This document shows positions 27,151 through 40,798 of a stretch of 42,566 bases of DNA, piece by piece (the first letter of the stretch is position 1; every line of letters starts with the position of its first letter). Source of the stretch: Gammaproteobacteria bacterium (GTDB taxonomy: Bacteria; Pseudomonadota; Gammaproteobacteria; GCA-001735895). The position numbers and the translations under genes are program-made. The stretch is taken from contig JAAEMR010000140.1 in assembly GCA_024225395.1 (NCBI GenBank), positions 1-42,566 on the forward strand. Reading direction: 5' to 3'. A model generated the notes under the pieces. It worked only from the letters and a program-made list of their open reading frames with translations. It had not been told where the DNA came from and did no database searches.

Positions 27151-29244
27151 CTAAAATCCGCTCTTAATCACGGATTTAACAACCGCCTTCGGCGCTTCCT
27201 CATATTTCTCGAACTCCATTGAGTAGGTAGCTCGACCCTGAGTCGCAGAGCGAAGATCTGTTGCATAACCAAACATTTCGGCAAGCGGCACCGAAGCGCG
27301 AATAATTTTTCCAGCCGGTGCATCATCCATGCCGTGAACTACTCCACGACGCCGATTTAAATCACCCATGACATCTCCCATATACTCTTCGGGAGTTACC
27401 ACTTCAATACTCATCAACGGCTCTAACAAGGCTGGTGAAGCATTTAAGGCACCTTCTTTAAGCGCCATCATTCCTGCCAGTTTGAAAGCCATTTCGTTCG
27501 AATCAACATCGTGATACGAACCGTCATACAGCGTTACCTTGATATCTACCATGGGAAAACCACCCAGGACACCATTATGTAACTGCTCCTGTATCCCTTT
27601 ATCAATTGACGGGATGTATTCTTTTGGAACGACACCACCCACAACTGCATTTTCAAATTCATAACCAGAACCGGGTTCTTTTGGCTCAAGTTTAAGCCAA
27701 ACATGGCCATACATTCCGCGACCACCCGATTGACGTATAAACCGCCCTTCCTGCTCGACCGTGTTGCGTATCGTTTCACGATATGAAACCTGTGGCTTAC
27801 CGATATTCGCCTGAACTTTAAATTCACGCTGCATTCGATCCACTATAATTTCCAGATGAAGCTCACCCATTCCGGAAATAATAATCTGCCCAGACTCTTC
27901 ATCTGTTTTAACATGGAAAGAAGGGTCTTCACGGGTTAATTTACCCAGCGCAATACCCATCTTTTCCTGGTCAGCCTTCGTCCTTGGCTCAACCGCAACA
28001 GCAATAACCGGATCAGGAAACTCCATTCGTTCAAGCGTAATAGGAGCACCTATGTCACACAAAGTGTCGCCTGTTGTTACCTCTTTAAGCCCGACAGCCG
28101 CAGCTATATCTCCAGCCCGAACTTCTTTAATCTCGTCTCGATGATTGGCATGCATCTGTAAAATACGACCAACCCGCTCTTTCTTTCCTTTAACCGGATT
28201 ATAAATCGAATCCCCGGATTTCAATACTCCAGAGTACACCCTGAAAAACGTCAGATTTCCAACAAATGGATCTGTCGCTATTTTAAAGGCAAGTGCTGCA
28301 AACGGCTCCTTATCATCAGGATGACGCTCACCTTCTTTTTCATTTGGCAGAACACCCTTAATTGAGGGTACATCTGTCGGAGAAGGCATATAAAACACAA
28401 TTGCATCCAGAACTGCCTGGACACCTTTATTCTTAAAAGCACTTCCGCAAAAAGTCGGTACAATTTCTCCGGCCAGTGTTCTTATCCGAATCCCCTGATG
28501 TATCTCATCTGCATTCAGGTCACCTTCTTCAAGGTACTTTTCCATCAGCTCATCATTGGCTTCGGCCGCTGACTCAACCATGTGTTCACGCCATTTATTA
28601 CAGACATCAACCAATTCTGCCGGGATATCTTCTTCAATATAGGTAGCCCCCATATTGTCTTCATCCCAGATGATCGCCTTCATCTTTACCAGGTCAATAA
28701 CACCCCTGAAATCTTCTTCAGCACCAATATTTACCTGCATTGGTACCGGGTTGCTACCCAGTCGCGTTTTTATCTGATCGACAACACGCAAAAAATCAGC
28801 ACCTGCACGATCCATCTTGTTGATGAATGCCATGCGCGGCACATGATATTTATTAGCCTGACGCCAGACTGTCTCGGACTGGGGCTCTACGCCACCAACC
28901 GCACAAAAAACGGCACATGCGCCATCCAGCACACGCAAACTTCTTTCCACTTCGATAGTGAAATCAACGTGGCCCGGCGTATCAATTATATTGATACGAT
29001 GTTGTTCAAACTGCCCGTCCATCCCTTCCCAGAAGCAGGTCGTTGCAGCCGAAGTAATGGTAATACCTCTTTCCTGCTCCTGCTCCATCCAGTCCATGGT
29101 TGCAGCACCATCATGCACCTCACCTATTTTATGAGATACACCGGTATAATATAAAACTCTTTCCGTAGTTGTTGTTTTGCCAGCATCGATATGAGCCATG
29201 ATACCAATATTACGGTATTGACTAATCGGGGTCGTACGCGCCAC
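27151..29244 (-). CDS. fusA: Elongation factor G
   Basis: The 697-residue translocase GTPase begins [25 protein letters not shown] (G1 at AHIDAGKTT), with G3 DTPGHVDF and G4 NKMDR. Domains II-V follow, ending [20 protein letters not shown]. It moves tRNA-mRNA and, with ribosome recycling factor, splits ribosomes. The start is GTG (29244-29242). The gene is in the classic rpsL-rpsG-fusA-tuf order, 58 bp before tuf. Confidence 0.98.
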   Translation of the reverse strand: MARTTPISQYRNIGIMAHIDAGKTTTTERVLYYTGVSHKIGEVHDGAATMDWMEQEQERGITITSAATTCFWEGMDGQFEQHRINIIDTPGHVDFTIEVERSLRVLDGACAVFCAVGGVEPQSETVWRQANKYHVPRMAFINKMDRAGADFLRVVDQIKTRLGSNPVPMQVNIGAEEDFRGVIDLVKMKAIIWDEDNMGATYIEEDIPAELVDVCNKWREHMVESAAEANDELMEKYLEEGDLNADEIHQGIRIRTLAGEIVPTFCGSAFKNKGVQAVLDAIVFYMPSPTDVPSIKGVLPNEKEGERHPDDKEPFAALAFKIATDPFVGNLTFFRVYSGVLKSGDSIYNPVKGKKERVGRILQMHANHRDEIKEVRAGDIAAAVGLKEVTTGDTLCDIGAPITLERMEFPDPVIAVAVEPRTKADQEKMGIALGKLTREDPSFHVKTDEESGQIIISGMGELHLEIIVDRMQREFKVQANIGKPQVSYRETIRNTVEQEGRFIRQSGGRGMYGHVWLKLEPKEPGSGYEFENAVVGGVVPKEYIPSIDKGIQEQLHNGVLGGFPMVDIKVTLYDGSYHDVDSNEMAFKLAGMMALKEGALNASPALLEPLMSIEVVTPEEYMGDVMGDLNRRRGVVHGMDDAPAGKIIRASVPLAEMFGYATDLRSATQGRATYSMEFEKYEEAPKAVVKSVIKSGF

Positions 29245-29268
29245 AACAGTTTCCTTAACTTAAATTTT

Positions 29269-30143
<875 letters not shown>

Positions 30144-30280
30144 ATTGCTCAGTTCTCCGACATGAGTAGCATTTTATTACTCAATATACTTACAGAAAGA
30201 CCAGCTGCCTTAATAAAACCGGGATAAATATAAACTTATACTCGATTTAAATATTAACAACTGTCTGGTCCCAAAAATAA

Positions 30281-30314
30281 ACGACAGCTCACATAATAAA
30301 ACACGAGCTGTCGT
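30281..30314 (-). terminator. Hairpin after rpoC (terminator and/or 5' hairpin of the rpsL transcript)
   Basis: ACGACAGCTC (30281-30290) and GAGCTGTCGT (30305-30314) give a perfect 10-bp stem, followed on the minus strand by TTATTTTTGGG, a good U-tract. It lies 68 bp past the rpoC stop and ends the rpoBC transcript. It also lies immediately downstream of the rpsL promoter start site. Confidence 0.85.
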
Positions 30315-30326
30315 CAGGGAGGCGGA

Positions 30327-30355
30327 ATTTTAGGGCTGAAGATGCAATCTGTCAA
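30327..30355 (-). promoter_or_regulatory. Sigma70 promoter of the str operon (rpsL-rpsG-fusA-tuf-rpsJ)
   Basis: On the minus strand a consensus TTGACA (30355-30350), exactly 17 bp, then TAAAAT (30332-30327), followed by a C-rich discriminator TCCGCCTCCC. It lies 27 bp past the rpoC stop. The start is expected near 30319, only about 5 nt before the hairpin at 30281-30314. The leader to rpsL is about 175 nt. Confidence 0.82.
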
Positions 30356-30381
30356 CCGCTAAATAACATTACGCCGTTTTT

Positions 30382-33300
30382 TTACTCAACTACTGTTTTT
30401 TCCGAGTCAGAATCGACCTGCGTTGCAGCTAATTCTGAAATCATATTCGCCTCACTATCCTCACCTGCATTCTCAGGAATAACAGGCATTAGAGGTTGTA
30501 TACGTTCAGCGCGTCGTTTTTCGTGATACTTCTGACCGGTTCCCGCAGGAATCAATCGACCCACAATGACATTTTCCTTCAATCCTCGTAATGGATCTTT
30601 AGCGCCTTTCACGGCTGCCTCGGTTAGCACTCGAGTCGTTTCCTGGAAAGATGCTGCAGAAATAAACGATTCAGTGACCAGAGATGCCTTGGTAATACCC
30701 AGCAAGTCCTGAGTAAAAGTAGCAGGCAACTTGTTATGCGCAATAGCCTTATCATTTGCATCCAGAACGCGAGACTTATCAACCTGATCACCCTTCAGCA
30801 TACGTGTTCCGCCACCATCGGTGATGGTAACCTTACGTAACATCTGACGTACGATAACTTCAATATGTTTATCGTTGATACCAACACCCTGTAAACGGTA
30901 AACATCCTGTACTTCTTTAACCATATAATTGGTTAACTCGGTAACACCTTTGACTCGAACAATATCGTGTGAATCCAGTTCACCATCGACCAGCATTTCA
31001 CCTTTATCGACAAACTCACCTTCAAATACGTTGATATGACGAAACTTGGGAATCAATGTCTCCAGAGACTCACCTTTGTCATTGGTAATAACAAGACGCT
31101 TTTTACCTTTCGTTTCCTTACCGAATGAAACCGTACCCTTCATTTCAGCCAGTACCGCAGGCTCTTTTGGTTTACGAGCTTCAAACAGATCCGCAACACG
31201 TGGTAAACCACCCGTAATATCTCGGTTTTTAGATGATTCCTGTGGAATTCTGGCGATTACATCACCCACTTCAATGGATGAACCATCTTCTACGTTAACA
31301 AAAGCCCCGCCAGGTAACATGTAATGTGCAGGTATACTGGTGCCGGCATAACACAGAGATTCACCTTTATCATCAATCAATTCTATGGTCGGACGTAATT
31401 CCTTACCCTGGTTAGAGCGAATAGCATCGTCCATGACTTCAATTGAGCTTAGACCGGTAATATCATCCATTTTATGCTGAACAGTAACCGCTTCAACAAA
31501 CTCTCTAAATTTAACCGTACCTGCAACCTCGGTAATAACGGGGTGCATATGAGGATCCCAGTTGGCAATTGTTTGTCCAACTTCAACCTTGTCCCCATCA
31601 TTAACACTAAACTCAGATCCGTAGGTAATTTTATAACGCTCTTTCTCTCGTCCATCAACATCGATAACGGCAATTTCACCAGAACGTGAAACAGATATAT
31701 TTTTACCTGCCGAGTTGGTCACTGTTTTAACATTATTAAATTTAACAGTACCCTTATTTTTAATTTCGATACTGTTTACCGATGCAGAACTACTTGCAGC
31801 ACCACCAATATGGAAAGTACGCATAGTCAACTGAGTACCCGGCTCACCGATAGACTGCGCAGCAATAACACCCACTGACTCACCCTTGTTAACCAGGTGG
31901 CCTCGAGCTAATTCACGACCATAACAGGCGGCACAGATGCCATAACGAGCTTCACAGGCAACCGGAGAACGAACCAGCAGTTCATCAACACCCAGTTCAT
32001 GGATCTGGTCCACTTCCTTCTCTTCGATTAGAGCGCCCCTGGGAATAACGACATTGCCACCCTTATCTTCAATATCTACCTGGGTAACACGACCCAGAAT
32101 ACGCTCACCTAACTCAACGGTAATATCACCACCTTCGATAACCGGACGCATCAGGATACCATCCTGAGTACCACAGTCATCATGTGCGACAACCAGATCC
32201 TGGGATACATCAACAAGACGACGCGTCAGGTAACCCGAGTTAGCCGTTTTGAGTGCCGTATCGGCCAGACCTTTACGTGCTCCGTGAGTAGAAATAAAGT
32301 ACTGCAGTACGTCGAGACCTTCACGGAAGTTCGCCGTGATCGCATTTTCGATGATTGATCCATCAGGTTTAGCCATCAGACCACGCATACCCGCCAACTG
32401 ACGAATCTGAGCCGGGCTACCACGAGCACCAGAATCGGCCATCACGAAGATCGAGTTAAATGAATCCTGCTTAACATCATTACCTTCAGCATCGACCACT
32501 GTTTCGGTACCCAGTTTATCCATCATCGCACGAGCAACCTTGTCATTCGCATGAGACCAGATATCAACAACCTTGTTGTAACGCTCACCCGAGGTTACAA
32601 GACCAGTAGACCACTGCTTTTCTATTTCTTTGATTTCAGTTTCTGCCACATCCAGAATTGTTGCTTTTTCATCCGGAATAACCATGTCGTTGACGCCAAT
32701 CGAAATACCCGATTGCGTTGCATAACGATAGCCTGTGTACATCAGCTGATCAGCTAATATAACGGTATCTTTCAAACTTACATCACGATAACAGGCGTCA
32801 ATCATTGCTGACACGGCCTTTTTATCGAGCGCTTTGTTGATCAGGTCGAAAGACATACCTTTAGGCAATAACTCACTGAGAATTGCTCTTCCGACTGTCG
32901 TTTCGATAAGGCGCTTTTCTGCAGTTTCATTGCCCTCATCGTCTACCGAATACTCGGTAACGCGAAATTTAATTCGTGCCTGAAGTTTGCAACAGTGATT
33001 ATTGTAGGCACGCAAAACTTCTTTGGCATCAGCGAAGATCATGCCTTCACCATGCACATTAATCATTTCACGTGTCATGTAATACAGACCAAGAATAATG
33101 TCCTGTGTAGGCACAATAATTGGCTTGCCGTTAGCAGGCGACAGGATATTGTTAGTCGACATCATCAGGGTACGAGCTTCTAACTGCGCTTCAATCGATA
33201 GAGGTACGTGTACCGCCATCTGATCACCATCAAAATCCGCATTAAATGCAGTACAAACGAGTGGATGTAACTGAATCGCCTTACCTTCAATCAGGGTTGG

Positions 33301-34614
33301 CTCGAAAGCCTGAATACCAAGACGGTGAAGCGTTGGTGCTCTGTTCAGCATAATAGGATGTTCGCGGATAACTTCTTCCAGGATATCCCAGACTTCTGTT
33401 ACTTCACGCTCAACCAGTTTCTTTGCGGCTTTAATGGTAGTCGCCAGGCCACGTAATTGCAGCTTGCTAAAGATAAAAGGCTTGAACAGTTCCAGTGCCA
33501 TCTTCTTCGGCAGACCACATTGATGCAGACGTAATGTGGGTCCAACTACGATAACCGAACGACCCGAGTAATCGACACGTTTACCCAGCAGGTTCTGACG
33601 GAAACGACCCTGCTTACCCTTGATCATATCTGATAAAGATTTCAGCGGACGCTTGTTAGTTCCGGTGATGGCTCGCCCACGACGACCATTATCCAGTAGC
33701 GCATCGACTGATTCCTGCAACATACGCTTTTCATTTCGAACGATGATATCAGGAGCACTCAGCTCAAGCAGACGTTTCAAACGGTTATTACGGTTAATAA
33801 CGCGACGATACAGATCGTTCAAATCTGATGTTGCAAAACGGCCACCATCCAGAGGTACCAGAGGACGTAAATCAGGTGGTAATACCGGCAATACCGTCAT
33901 TACCATCCATTCCGGCTTATTCCCGGAATCGATAAAATATTCAACCAGCTTCAAACGCTTGGACAATCGCTTAAATTTAGTTTCAGACTTGGTAGACGCG
34001 ATTTCTTCACGCAGAGTAATTGCTTCGGAGTGAAGGTCGACAGCTTTCAGCAATTCAAAGACAGCTTCAGCACCCATCTTGGCATTAAAGTCATCACCGA
34101 ATTCTTCGATAGCTTCCAGATACGATTCATCTGTTAACAGCTGACTTTTTTCCAGCGTCGTCATACCCGGGTCAATAACCACAAAACCTTCAAAATACAA
34201 TACACGCTCAATATCACGCAGCGTCATATCCAGCAACAGGCCGATACGAGATGGCAATGACTTCAGAAACCAGATATGTGCGATAGGACAGGCCAGTTCA
34301 ATATGACCCATACGATCACGACGTACTTTAGTCTGGGTAACTTCTACACCACACTTTTCACACACAACGCCACGATGCTTAAGACGTTTATATTTTCCGC
34401 AAAGACATTCGTAATCTTTAACCGGACCAAAAACTTTTGCACAGAATAAACCATCACGTTCCGGTTTAAAGGTACGATAATTGATAGTTTCCGGCTTTTT
34501 AACTTCACCATAAGACCACGAGCGAACCATGTCCGGAGAGGCCAGGCCAATACGGATATGATCAAAATCATCATCCTGTGCGGATTGCTTTAATAAATTG
34601 AGTAAATCTTTCAT
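30382..34614 (-). CDS. rpoC: RNA polymerase beta' subunit
   Basis: The 1410-residue catalytic subunit begins [28 protein letters not shown]. It has the N-terminal zinc site ([20 protein letters not shown]), the Mg2+-binding active-site loop [12 protein letters not shown], and the bridge-helix and trigger-loop region around [27 protein letters not shown] second zinc cluster ([19 protein letters not shown]) and the C-terminal [10 protein letters not shown] tail follow. It lies 42 bp after rpoB. Length is near the 1407 of E. coli. Confidence 0.98.
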   Translation of the reverse strand: MKDLLNLLKQSAQDDDFDHIRIGLASPDMVRSWSYGEVKKPETINYRTFKPERDGLFCAKVFGPVKDYECLCGKYKRLKHRGVVCEKCGVEVTQTKVRRDRMGHIELACPIAHIWFLKSLPSRIGLLLDMTLRDIERVLYFEGFVVIDPGMTTLEKSQLLTDESYLEAIEEFGDDFNAKMGAEAVFELLKAVDLHSEAITLREEIASTKSETKFKRLSKRLKLVEYFIDSGNKPEWMVMTVLPVLPPDLRPLVPLDGGRFATSDLNDLYRRVINRNNRLKRLLELSAPDIIVRNEKRMLQESVDALLDNGRRGRAITGTNKRPLKSLSDMIKGKQGRFRQNLLGKRVDYSGRSVIVVGPTLRLHQCGLPKKMALELFKPFIFSKLQLRGLATTIKAAKKLVEREVTEVWDILEEVIREHPIMLNRAPTLHRLGIQAFEPTLIEGKAIQLHPLVCTAFNADFDGDQMAVHVPLSIEAQLEARTLMMSTNNILSPANGKPIIVPTQDIILGLYYMTREMINVHGEGMIFADAKEVLRAYNNHCCKLQARIKFRVTEYSVDDEGNETAEKRLIETTVGRAILSELLPKGMSFDLINKALDKKAVSAMIDACYRDVSLKDTVILADQLMYTGYRYATQSGISIGVNDMVIPDEKATILDVAETEIKEIEKQWSTGLVTSGERYNKVVDIWSHANDKVARAMMDKLGTETVVDAEGNDVKQDSFNSIFVMADSGARGSPAQIRQLAGMRGLMAKPDGSIIENAITANFREGLDVLQYFISTHGARKGLADTALKTANSGYLTRRLVDVSQDLVVAHDDCGTQDGILMRPVIEGGDITVELGERILGRVTQVDIEDKGGNVVIPRGALIEEKEVDQIHELGVDELLVRSPVACEARYGICAACYGRELARGHLVNKGESVGVIAAQSIGEPGTQLTMRTFHIGGAASSSASVNSIEIKNKGTVKFNNVKTVTNSAGKNISVSRSGEIAVIDVDGREKERYKITYGSEFSVNDGDKVEVGQTIANWDPHMHPVITEVAGTVKFREFVEAVTVQHKMDDITGLSSIEVMDDAIRSNQGKELRPTIELIDDKGESLCYAGTSIPAHYMLPGGAFVNVEDGSSIEVGDVIARIPQESSKNRDITGGLPRVADLFEARKPKEPAVLAEMKGTVSFGKETKGKKRLVITNDKGESLETLIPKFRHINVFEGEFVDKGEMLVDGELDSHDIVRVKGVTELTNYMVKEVQDVYRLQGVGINDKHIEVIVRQMLRKVTITDGGGTRMLKGDQVDKSRVLDANDKAIAHNKLPATFTQDLLGITKASLVTESFISAASFQETTRVLTEAAVKGAKDPLRGLKENVIVGRLIPAGTGQKYHEKRRAERIQPLMPVIPENAGEDSEANMISELAATQVDSDSEKTVVE

Positions 34615-34656
34615 TTTTTCTCCTGTTGCCTAAATCGATTCTGATTAACCAGTGGT

Positions 34657-37600
34657 TTAGTCATTTTCGAGATCAATATTCAAGCTTAAAGAGCGAATTT
34701 CTTTAAGCAACACGTTAAATGATTCTGGTATCCCGGCTTCCATACTAAAGTTACCATCAACAATATTTTTATACATTTTGTTACGACCGTTCACGTCGTC
34801 AGACTTAACCGTCAACATTTCCTGTAACGTATAAGCTGCACCATAAGATTCAAGCGCCCAGACTTCCATCTCACCAAAACGCTGACCACCAAACTGTGCT
34901 TTACCACCGAGAGGTTGTTGCGTAACGAGACTGTAAGGCCCTGTTGAACGTGCATGCATTTTGTCATCAACCAGGTGATTCAGTTTCAACATATACATGT
35001 AACCAACCGTTACCGGGCGATCAAAAGCTTCACCGGTGTGACCGTTATACAAAATAGTTTGACCTGACTCAGGTAAATCCGCCAGCTTCAGCATTGTGCG
35101 GATATCTTCTTCCTCGGCACCGTCAAATACGGGGGTAGCCATCGGAACACCTTTGCGCAGGTTGTCGCACATTTCCATGACTTCATCATCATTAAACTGC
35201 TCAAGGTCGAGCTTTTCAGCGCGGTAGTTATAAACTTTACCGAGGAACTCTCGCATCTTTTGAGCTTCATTATGCTGATCCAGCATCTTACCTATTTTAA
35301 GCCCAACTCCTTTTGCAGCCCATCCAAGATGAGTTTCAAGCACCTGTCCAACATTCATACGAGAAGGCACACCCAGAGGGTTTAAAACCACATCAACCGG
35401 AGTTCCGTCTTCACGGAAAGGCATGTCTTCTTCAGGCACGATCATCGAAACCACACCCTTGTTACCATGACGTCCAGCCATCTTGTCACCCGGCTGCATA
35501 CGACGCTTAACCGCAATGAAAACTTTAACCATTTTCAGTACGCCCGGCGCCAGGTCATCACCCTGAACAACTTTCTTTTTCTTTTCTTCGAATAATTCAT
35601 CGAAGTTACTACGCTGAACACTTAACTGCTCACCCAGGTCTTCAGCCTGCTTACTGATAGCATCATCACTGACACGAATTTTCAGCCAGTCTTCCCTGGA
35701 GATAGAATTTAAATATTCAGTGCTGATTTCACTGCCCTTCTTCAGTCCGTCAGGACCACCATCAGCTTTCTGACCAACCAGTAAACTGGACAGACGAGAG
35801 TAAATATTACCCTCTATGATTCTAAACTGATCATCCAGATCTTTTCTCAGCGATCTGATTTCATATTTTTCAATTTCCAGAGCACGAGCATCTTTTTCAA
35901 CACCATCACGGGTAAAAACACGCACATCGATAACCGTACCAACTGTTCCAGCTTTAACACGTAACGACGTATCTTTTACATCGAGTGCTTTTTCACCAAA
36001 AATAGCACGCAGTAGTTTTTCTTCAGGTGTTAACTGAGTTTCACCTTTAGGCGTAACTTTACCGACCAGAATATCTCCGCCTTTAACTTCTGCACCGACA
36101 TAAACAATGCCAGACTCATCCAGTTTAGAAAGTAAACCTTCGCTGACATTAGGAATATCTGCGGTAATTTCTTCAGAACCTAGCTTGGTATCACGGGCAA
36201 GACAGCTCATTTCTTCGATATGTATGGTCGTAAAACGGTCTTCTTTTACTACACGCTCAGATAGCAGGATGGAATCCTCAAAGTTGTATCCATTCCACGG
36301 CATAAAGGCAACCTGCATATTCTGCCCCAGTGCTAATTCACCCAGATCGGTTGAAGCACCATCAGCTAATACGTCTCCAGCGGCAACTTCATCACCCGGT
36401 TTTACGATTGGTTTCTGGTTAATACAGGTGTTCTGATTAGAACGCGTATATTTAGTGAAATTATAAATATCAACACCCGGGTCACCCACTTCTGTTTCAT
36501 TTTCATTAACACGAATAACCACGCGACTTGCATCGACCGAGTCAATGATTCCGCCACGTTTAGCCTTCACGGTCGTACCGGAGTCAACAGCAACTGCACG
36601 CTCCATACCCGTTCCAACTAAAGGTTTGTCAGCACGTAAACAGGGAACAGCCTGACGTTGCATATTTGATCCCATCAAGGCACGGTTCGCATCATCGTGT
36701 TCCAGAAATGGAATCATTGACGCGGCTACCGATACGATCTGCTTGGGAGAGACATCCATGTAATCGATCTTGTCAGAAGACGACAGCATAAATTCGTTTT
36801 GAAAACGACAGGGGATTAAATCACCCTGCATCTTACCGTTTTTATCGACATCGACATTGGCCTGAGCAATTGAAAATTTACTCTCTTCGATAGCTGACAG
36901 GTAAACGACTTCATCAGTAATTATTCCATCAGTAACTTTTCGATAAGGTGTCTCAAGAAAACCATAATGATTCGTTCTTGCATAAACTGACAATGAGTTG
37001 ATCAAACCGATGTTTGGTCCCTCAGGCGTTTCGATAGGGCAAACACGACCATAATGCGTTGGGTGTACGTCTCGAACTTCGAAGCCTGCTCTTTCACGCG
37101 TTAAACCACCCGGCCCTAATGCAGAAACACGACGCTTGTGAGTCACCTCGGAAAGAGGATTATTCTGATCCATAAACTGGGATAACTGACTGGAGCCAAA
37201 GAATTCTTTTACTGCAGCCGCTACAGGCTTGGCATTGATAATATCCTGTGGCATTAAACCTTCAGATTCAACCAGGCTTAAACGATCACGAACTGCGCGT
37301 TCAACACGAACCAAACCGGTACGGAAAGCATTTTCAGCCATTTCGCCAACGCTTCTAATACGTCTATTACCCAGATGGTCGATATCATCAACTATACCGT
37401 TACCATTACGGATATCGATTAACTCTTTCATGACTTCCAGAATATCTTCTGTAGACAGAGTACCTTCACCAGTTACTTCATCACGTCCAAGGCGGCGATT
37501 AAATTTCATTCGCCCTACTTCTGACAGATCATAACGCTCAGAGTTAAAGAACAGATTCTGAAACAGGTTTTCTGCCGAATCTTTTGTAGGTGGCTCACCG

Positions 37601-38727
37601 GGACGCATCATGCGATAGACTTCAACCATGGCTTCCAGCACATTCGTGGTTGGATCAAGAGCCAGAGAATTCGAGATAAAAGGTCCTTTATCAACTTCAT
37701 TGGTATAAATCGTTTTGAACGCCTTAACACCTTTCTCACGCATCATTTCCAACAGTTCAGGTGTGATTTCTTCATTAGCATTGGCGATCATCTCACCGGT
37801 TTCTTTATCAACCAGGGCCTCAGCCAGGATTTTCCCGGTAAGGAAGTCTTCGGGTACAACCAGATTTTTAATTCTGGCTGCGTTTAATTTTTTCACATGC
37901 AGAGCTGTAATACGTCGACCCTGAGGAACAATAACTTCACCTTTGACTGCTATATCAAATGTTGCTGCCTCGCCCTTTAATCGCTCTGGCACCAACACCA
38001 TGTCGATAGAGTCTTTTTTCAGTTTGAAATTATCATGATCAAAGAAGGTATCCAGCATTTGCTCGGTTTCATAACCTAGAGCACGTAACAGGATAGTTGC
38101 AGGTAGTTTGCGACGACGATCGATACGAACAAACAGCGCATCTTTAGGATCAAATTCAAAATCCAGCCATGATCCGCGATAAGGTATTACACGGGCATTA
38201 AATAACAACTTACCAGAACTGTGAGATTTACCTTTATCATGATCAAAAAATACACCGGGTGAACGATGCAACTGTGAAACGATGACTCGTTCAGTACCGT
38301 TAATGACAAAGGTACCGTTTTCGGTCATCAGGGGCATTTCGCCCATATAAACTTCCTGCTCTTTAATCTCTTTAACAGAGCGATTTTTAGCAGAAGCCTC
38401 TTTATCATAGATAACCAGCTTGACCAGCACGCGTACAGGCGCTGAATAGGTTAATCCACGAACCTGACATTCTTTAACATCGAATACAGGATCACTGATC
38501 CGGTAGCTGACAAACTCAAGCTCAACCGCACCAGAAAAACTTATAATAGGAAATATCGACTTAAAAGCACTCTGCAAACCGGTACCTTCAAATCCACCAC
38601 TATCAGACTTAAGAAAACGTTTATAGGAATCTACCTGAATTGCCAGTAGGTAAGGTTCTTTGATAACTGCGGGACGTTTACCAAAATCCCTGCGAATACG
38701 TTTTTTCTCAGTGAATGAGTAAGCCAT
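34657..38727 (-). CDS. rpoB: RNA polymerase beta subunit
   Basis: The 1356-residue subunit begins [19 protein letters not shown] and has the rifampicin pocket [38 protein letters not shown] with the sensitive-type Asp, His and Ser residues (E. coli D516, H526, S531). Active-site stretches include [26 protein letters not shown] and the C-terminal clamp [33 protein letters not shown]. It follows rplL after a 174-bp gap carrying two hairpins. Confidence 0.98.
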   Translation of the reverse strand: MAYSFTEKKRIRRDFGKRPAVIKEPYLLAIQVDSYKRFLKSDSGGFEGTGLQSAFKSIFPIISFSGAVELEFVSYRISDPVFDVKECQVRGLTYSAPVRVLVKLVIYDKEASAKNRSVKEIKEQEVYMGEMPLMTENGTFVINGTERVIVSQLHRSPGVFFDHDKGKSHSSGKLLFNARVIPYRGSWLDFEFDPKDALFVRIDRRRKLPATILLRALGYETEQMLDTFFDHDNFKLKKDSIDMVLVPERLKGEAATFDIAVKGEVIVPQGRRITALHVKKLNAARIKNLVVPEDFLTGKILAEALVDKETGEMIANANEEITPELLEMMREKGVKAFKTIYTNEVDKGPFISNSLALDPTTNVLEAMVEVYRMMRPGEPPTKDSAENLFQNLFFNSERYDLSEVGRMKFNRRLGRDEVTGEGTLSTEDILEVMKELIDIRNGNGIVDDIDHLGNRRIRSVGEMAENAFRTGLVRVERAVRDRLSLVESEGLMPQDIINAKPVAAAVKEFFGSSQLSQFMDQNNPLSEVTHKRRVSALGPGGLTRERAGFEVRDVHPTHYGRVCPIETPEGPNIGLINSLSVYARTNHYGFLETPYRKVTDGIITDEVVYLSAIEESKFSIAQANVDVDKNGKMQGDLIPCRFQNEFMLSSSDKIDYMDVSPKQIVSVAASMIPFLEHDDANRALMGSNMQRQAVPCLRADKPLVGTGMERAVAVDSGTTVKAKRGGIIDSVDASRVVIRVNENETEVGDPGVDIYNFTKYTRSNQNTCINQKPIVKPGDEVAAGDVLADGASTDLGELALGQNMQVAFMPWNGYNFEDSILLSERVVKEDRFTTIHIEEMSCLARDTKLGSEEITADIPNVSEGLLSKLDESGIVYVGAEVKGGDILVGKVTPKGETQLTPEEKLLRAIFGEKALDVKDTSLRVKAGTVGTVIDVRVFTRDGVEKDARALEIEKYEIRSLRKDLDDQFRIIEGNIYSRLSSLLVGQKADGGPDGLKKGSEISTEYLNSISREDWLKIRVSDDAISKQAEDLGEQLSVQRSNFDELFEEKKKKVVQGDDLAPGVLKMVKVFIAVKRRMQPGDKMAGRHGNKGVVSMIVPEEDMPFREDGTPVDVVLNPLGVPSRMNVGQVLETHLGWAAKGVGLKIGKMLDQHNEAQKMREFLGKVYNYRAEKLDLEQFNDDEVMEMCDNLRKGVPMATPVFDGAEEEDIRTMLKLADLPESGQTILYNGHTGEAFDRPVTVGYMYMLKLNHLVDDKMHARSTGPYSLVTQQPLGGKAQFGGQRFGEMEVWALESYGAAYTLQEMLTVKSDDVNGRNKMYKNIVDGNFSMEAGIPESFNVLLKEIRSLSLNIDLEND

Positions 38728-38831
38728 TTAATTTCCTCATTGAAAAATTTTTTGTAAATTTAAATTTATAAAAAACTTTCTATATTCATATATCGCTATA
38801 AAGTTAACATCATAACGAACAAACAGATGCA

Positions 38832-38858
38832 GGCCGATGACTTTAACAGTCATCAGCC
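38832..38858 (-). terminator. Hairpin in the rplL-rpoB gap (probable attenuator)
   Basis: GGCCGATGAC (38832-38841) and GTCATCAGCC (38849-38858) pair over 10 bp with one G-U pair and a 7-nt loop. In E. coli the rplL-rpoB gap holds a partial terminator and an RNase III site that set the ratio of ribosomal protein to polymerase subunits; this hairpin is in the matching place. No long U-tract follows, consistent with partial termination or processing. Confidence 0.6.
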
Positions 38859-38871
38859 CACATCTTAATGC

Positions 38872-38889
38872 CTGGATGCAAGCATCCAG
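38872..38889 (-). other. Short hairpin directly after rplL
   Basis: CTGGATGC and GCATCCAG form an 8-bp perfect stem with a two-base AA centre, 13 bp after the rplL stop. Together with the following 10-bp hairpin it could make a processing site between rplL and rpoB. Role is inferred from position only. Confidence 0.5.
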
Positions 38890-38901
38890 TCGAGCTTCAA
38901 T

Positions 38902-39279
38902 TTACTTGAGTTCGACTTCTGCACCAGCTTCCTGCAACTGCTTCTGAACATCTTCAGCTTCAGCTTTAGTAACGCCTTCTTTAACCGCAACAGGAACACT
39001 TTCTACCATTCCTTTTGCTTCTTTCAGGCCTAAACCTGTAATTGCACGTACTGCTTTAATGACTGAAACCTTATTAGCACCAAAACTGGTCATCATAACG
39101 TCAAATTCATCTTTTTCTTCTTCTGCTGCCGCGTCTCCGCCAGCAGCTGCTGGTGCTGCTGCAACTGCTGCTGCCGCTGAAACACCAAATTTTTCTTCCA
39201 TTGCAGAAATTAGGTCAACGACCTCCATTACTGACATGTTAGAAATTGCTTCCAAAATATCGTCTTTAGAAACTGCCAT
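38902..39279 (-). CDS. rplL: 50S ribosomal protein L7/L12
   Basis: The 125-residue stalk protein has an N-terminal dimerisation region ([34 protein letters not shown]), an Ala/Gly-rich hinge ([20 protein letters not shown]) and a C-terminal factor-binding domain ending [19 protein letters not shown]. It is present in several copies per ribosome on L10 and stimulates EF-Tu and EF-G GTPase. Confidence 0.98.
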   Translation of the reverse strand: MAVSKDDILEAISNMSVMEVVDLISAMEEKFGVSAAAAVAAAPAAAGGDAAAEEEKDEFDVMMTSFGANKVSVIKAVRAITGLGLKEAKGMVESVPVAVKEGVTKAEAEDVQKQLQEAGAEVELK

Positions 39280-39324
39280 TTTAATTCTCCTAAAACAGAA
39301 ATATATTTAAAAAATACTACAAAA

Positions 39325-39849
39325 TTATGCTTGCTTTGAATCACGTACTGCAGCAACAGTTCGAACCAACTTGCCAGGTACTTCATTAAGAGTACGAGTA
39401 AGTTTTTCGACAGGTGCTTTCATAACGGCCATCAATAAGCTGATTGCCTGGTCTCGAGTCGGCAGAGATGCAAGGCGTTTAATTTCCGATGGATCCAGTA
39501 GCTCACCATTAAAGGCAACCAACTTAACCACCAGCTTTTCATTTTTACCGGCAAAGTCCTTAATAACGCGTGCTGCGCTACCAGGCTCTTCCAGTGAAAA
39601 TGCAAACACTAGCTGACCGCTTAGTGAATCACCCATGCAATCAAAATCTGTCCCATCAAAAGCACGCTTAGCCAGCGTATTTTTAACTACCTTAAGGAAC
39701 ACATTCGATTCACGAGCAGATGCACGTAACTCGGTCATATCTGCAACCGTCAAGCCCTGGTACTCAGCAGCAATTACAGAGTGTGCAGTTGACGCAACTT
39801 CGGCGACTTCTGTCACAACAGCCTGTTTTTGCTGTAGGTTTAAAGGCAT
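39325..39849 (-). CDS. rplJ: 50S ribosomal protein L10
   Basis: The 174-residue stalk base begins MPLNLQQKQAVVTEVAEVASTAHSVIAAEYQGLTV and ends in a helical L12-binding tail (LNEVPGKLVRTVAAVRDSKQA). In E. coli the L10-L12 complex represses translation of its own mRNA through the leader upstream, and a structured leader is present here at 39850-40095. Confidence 0.98.
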   Translation of the reverse strand: MPLNLQQKQAVVTEVAEVASTAHSVIAAEYQGLTVADMTELRASARESNVFLKVVKNTLAKRAFDGTDFDCMGDSLSGQLVFAFSLEEPGSAARVIKDFAGKNEKLVVKLVAFNGELLDPSEIKRLASLPTRDQAISLLMAVMKAPVEKLTRTLNEVPGKLVRTVAAVRDSKQA

Positions 39850-40095
39850 ATCAAGTTCTCCTGATTAATAAACCACAATGCTGAACAAGTAACATTCAGC
39901 CTCTTTCCTTTTCCAAACAGGTCATTAACACAACCCGCCTGATTCCTTAACGATCTTCTTAACCAGGTATTCCTGTCTCAGAGGATCATCTACGCAGGAC
40001 ATTAAGTGTTAAAATAAATCAACACACCTACGGTCTTTGACGAGTAGTCGCTACCGGAGCAGCAACTTTCTCAAAGATCTTTTAACAATCGAAAT
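39850..40095 (-). promoter_or_regulatory. rplJ leader (L10-type autoregulatory leader), no gene
   Basis: The 246-bp gap between rplA and rplJ has no reading frame. It folds plausibly on the minus strand: an outer stem CTTTGA/TCAAAG (40076-40071 with 40040-40035) encloses GTTGCT/AGCGAC (40066-40061 with 40052-40047). A second purine-rich, base-paired part follows (around GGAATACCTGG at 39980-39965). Position and length match the L10-L12-binding leader of gammaproteobacteria. The precise L10 site was not modelled. Confidence 0.65.
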
Positions 40096-40797
40096 CTAGT
40101 TACCAACTTCCAAACTGGATTGATCGACTGCTACACCTGCTCCCATCGTTGTGGAAACAGAAATTTTCTGTAAATAAATACCTTTAGCTGACGCCGGCTT
40201 AGCTTTCTTCAGATCAATCAGCAAAAATTCCAGGTTCTGACGTAACTGATCAACATCAAAGCTGGACTTACCGATAGAGCAGTGAATAATTCCACCTTTA
40301 TCAGTACGGTAACGAACCTGACCTGCTTTAGCATTCTGAACAGCACCTTCTACATTAGGAGAAACCGTTCCAACTTTTGGGTTAGGCATCAAACCGCGAG
40401 GACCCAGTAACTGACCTAACTGCCCAACAATACCCATAGCATCAGGGCTTGCAATAACCACATCATAGGCGATATCACCACCTTTCATAGAATCAGCAAG
40501 ATCCTGCATACCAACAACATCGGCACCAGCTGCTTTAGCTTTTTCTGCATTTTCACCCTGAGTGAAAACAGCAACGCGAACTGTTTTGCCAGTTCCGTTA
40601 GGCAGTACAGATGAACCACGTACATTCTGATCAGATTTACGAGGGTCAACACCCAGGTTAATCGCAGCATCTACTGATTCATCAAATTTAGCAGTACTTA
40701 ATTCTTTTAATAACGCTAATGCGTCATTAATTGCATATTGGCGAATCGGATCTACCTTTTCGGCAATATTTTTCATGCGTTTACTTAATTTGGCCAT
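40096..40797 (-). CDS. rplA: 50S ribosomal protein L1
   Basis: The 233-residue L1-stalk protein helps E-site tRNA release. It begins [27 protein letters not shown] and has [41 protein letters not shown] and the end [13 protein letters not shown]. The frame is open seven codons further upstream into rplK; Met8 (40797) matches homologues and was chosen. It starts 1 bp after the rplK stop. Confidence 0.97.
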   Translation of the reverse strand: MAKLSKRMKNIAEKVDPIRQYAINDALALLKELSTAKFDESVDAAINLGVDPRKSDQNVRGSSVLPNGTGKTVRVAVFTQGENAEKAKAAGADVVGMQDLADSMKGGDIAYDVVIASPDAMGIVGQLGQLLGPRGLMPNPKVGTVSPNVEGAVQNAKAGQVRYRTDKGGIIHCSIGKSSFDVDQLRQNLEFLLIDLKKAKPASAKGIYLQKISVSTTMGAGVAVDQSSLEVGN

Positions 40798-40798
40798 G

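Noticed and set aside
36900-37250. Rifampicin-resistance change in rpoB
   Set aside because: The pocket residues match the sensitive form; I/V differences from E. coli are conservative and outside the known resistance positions.
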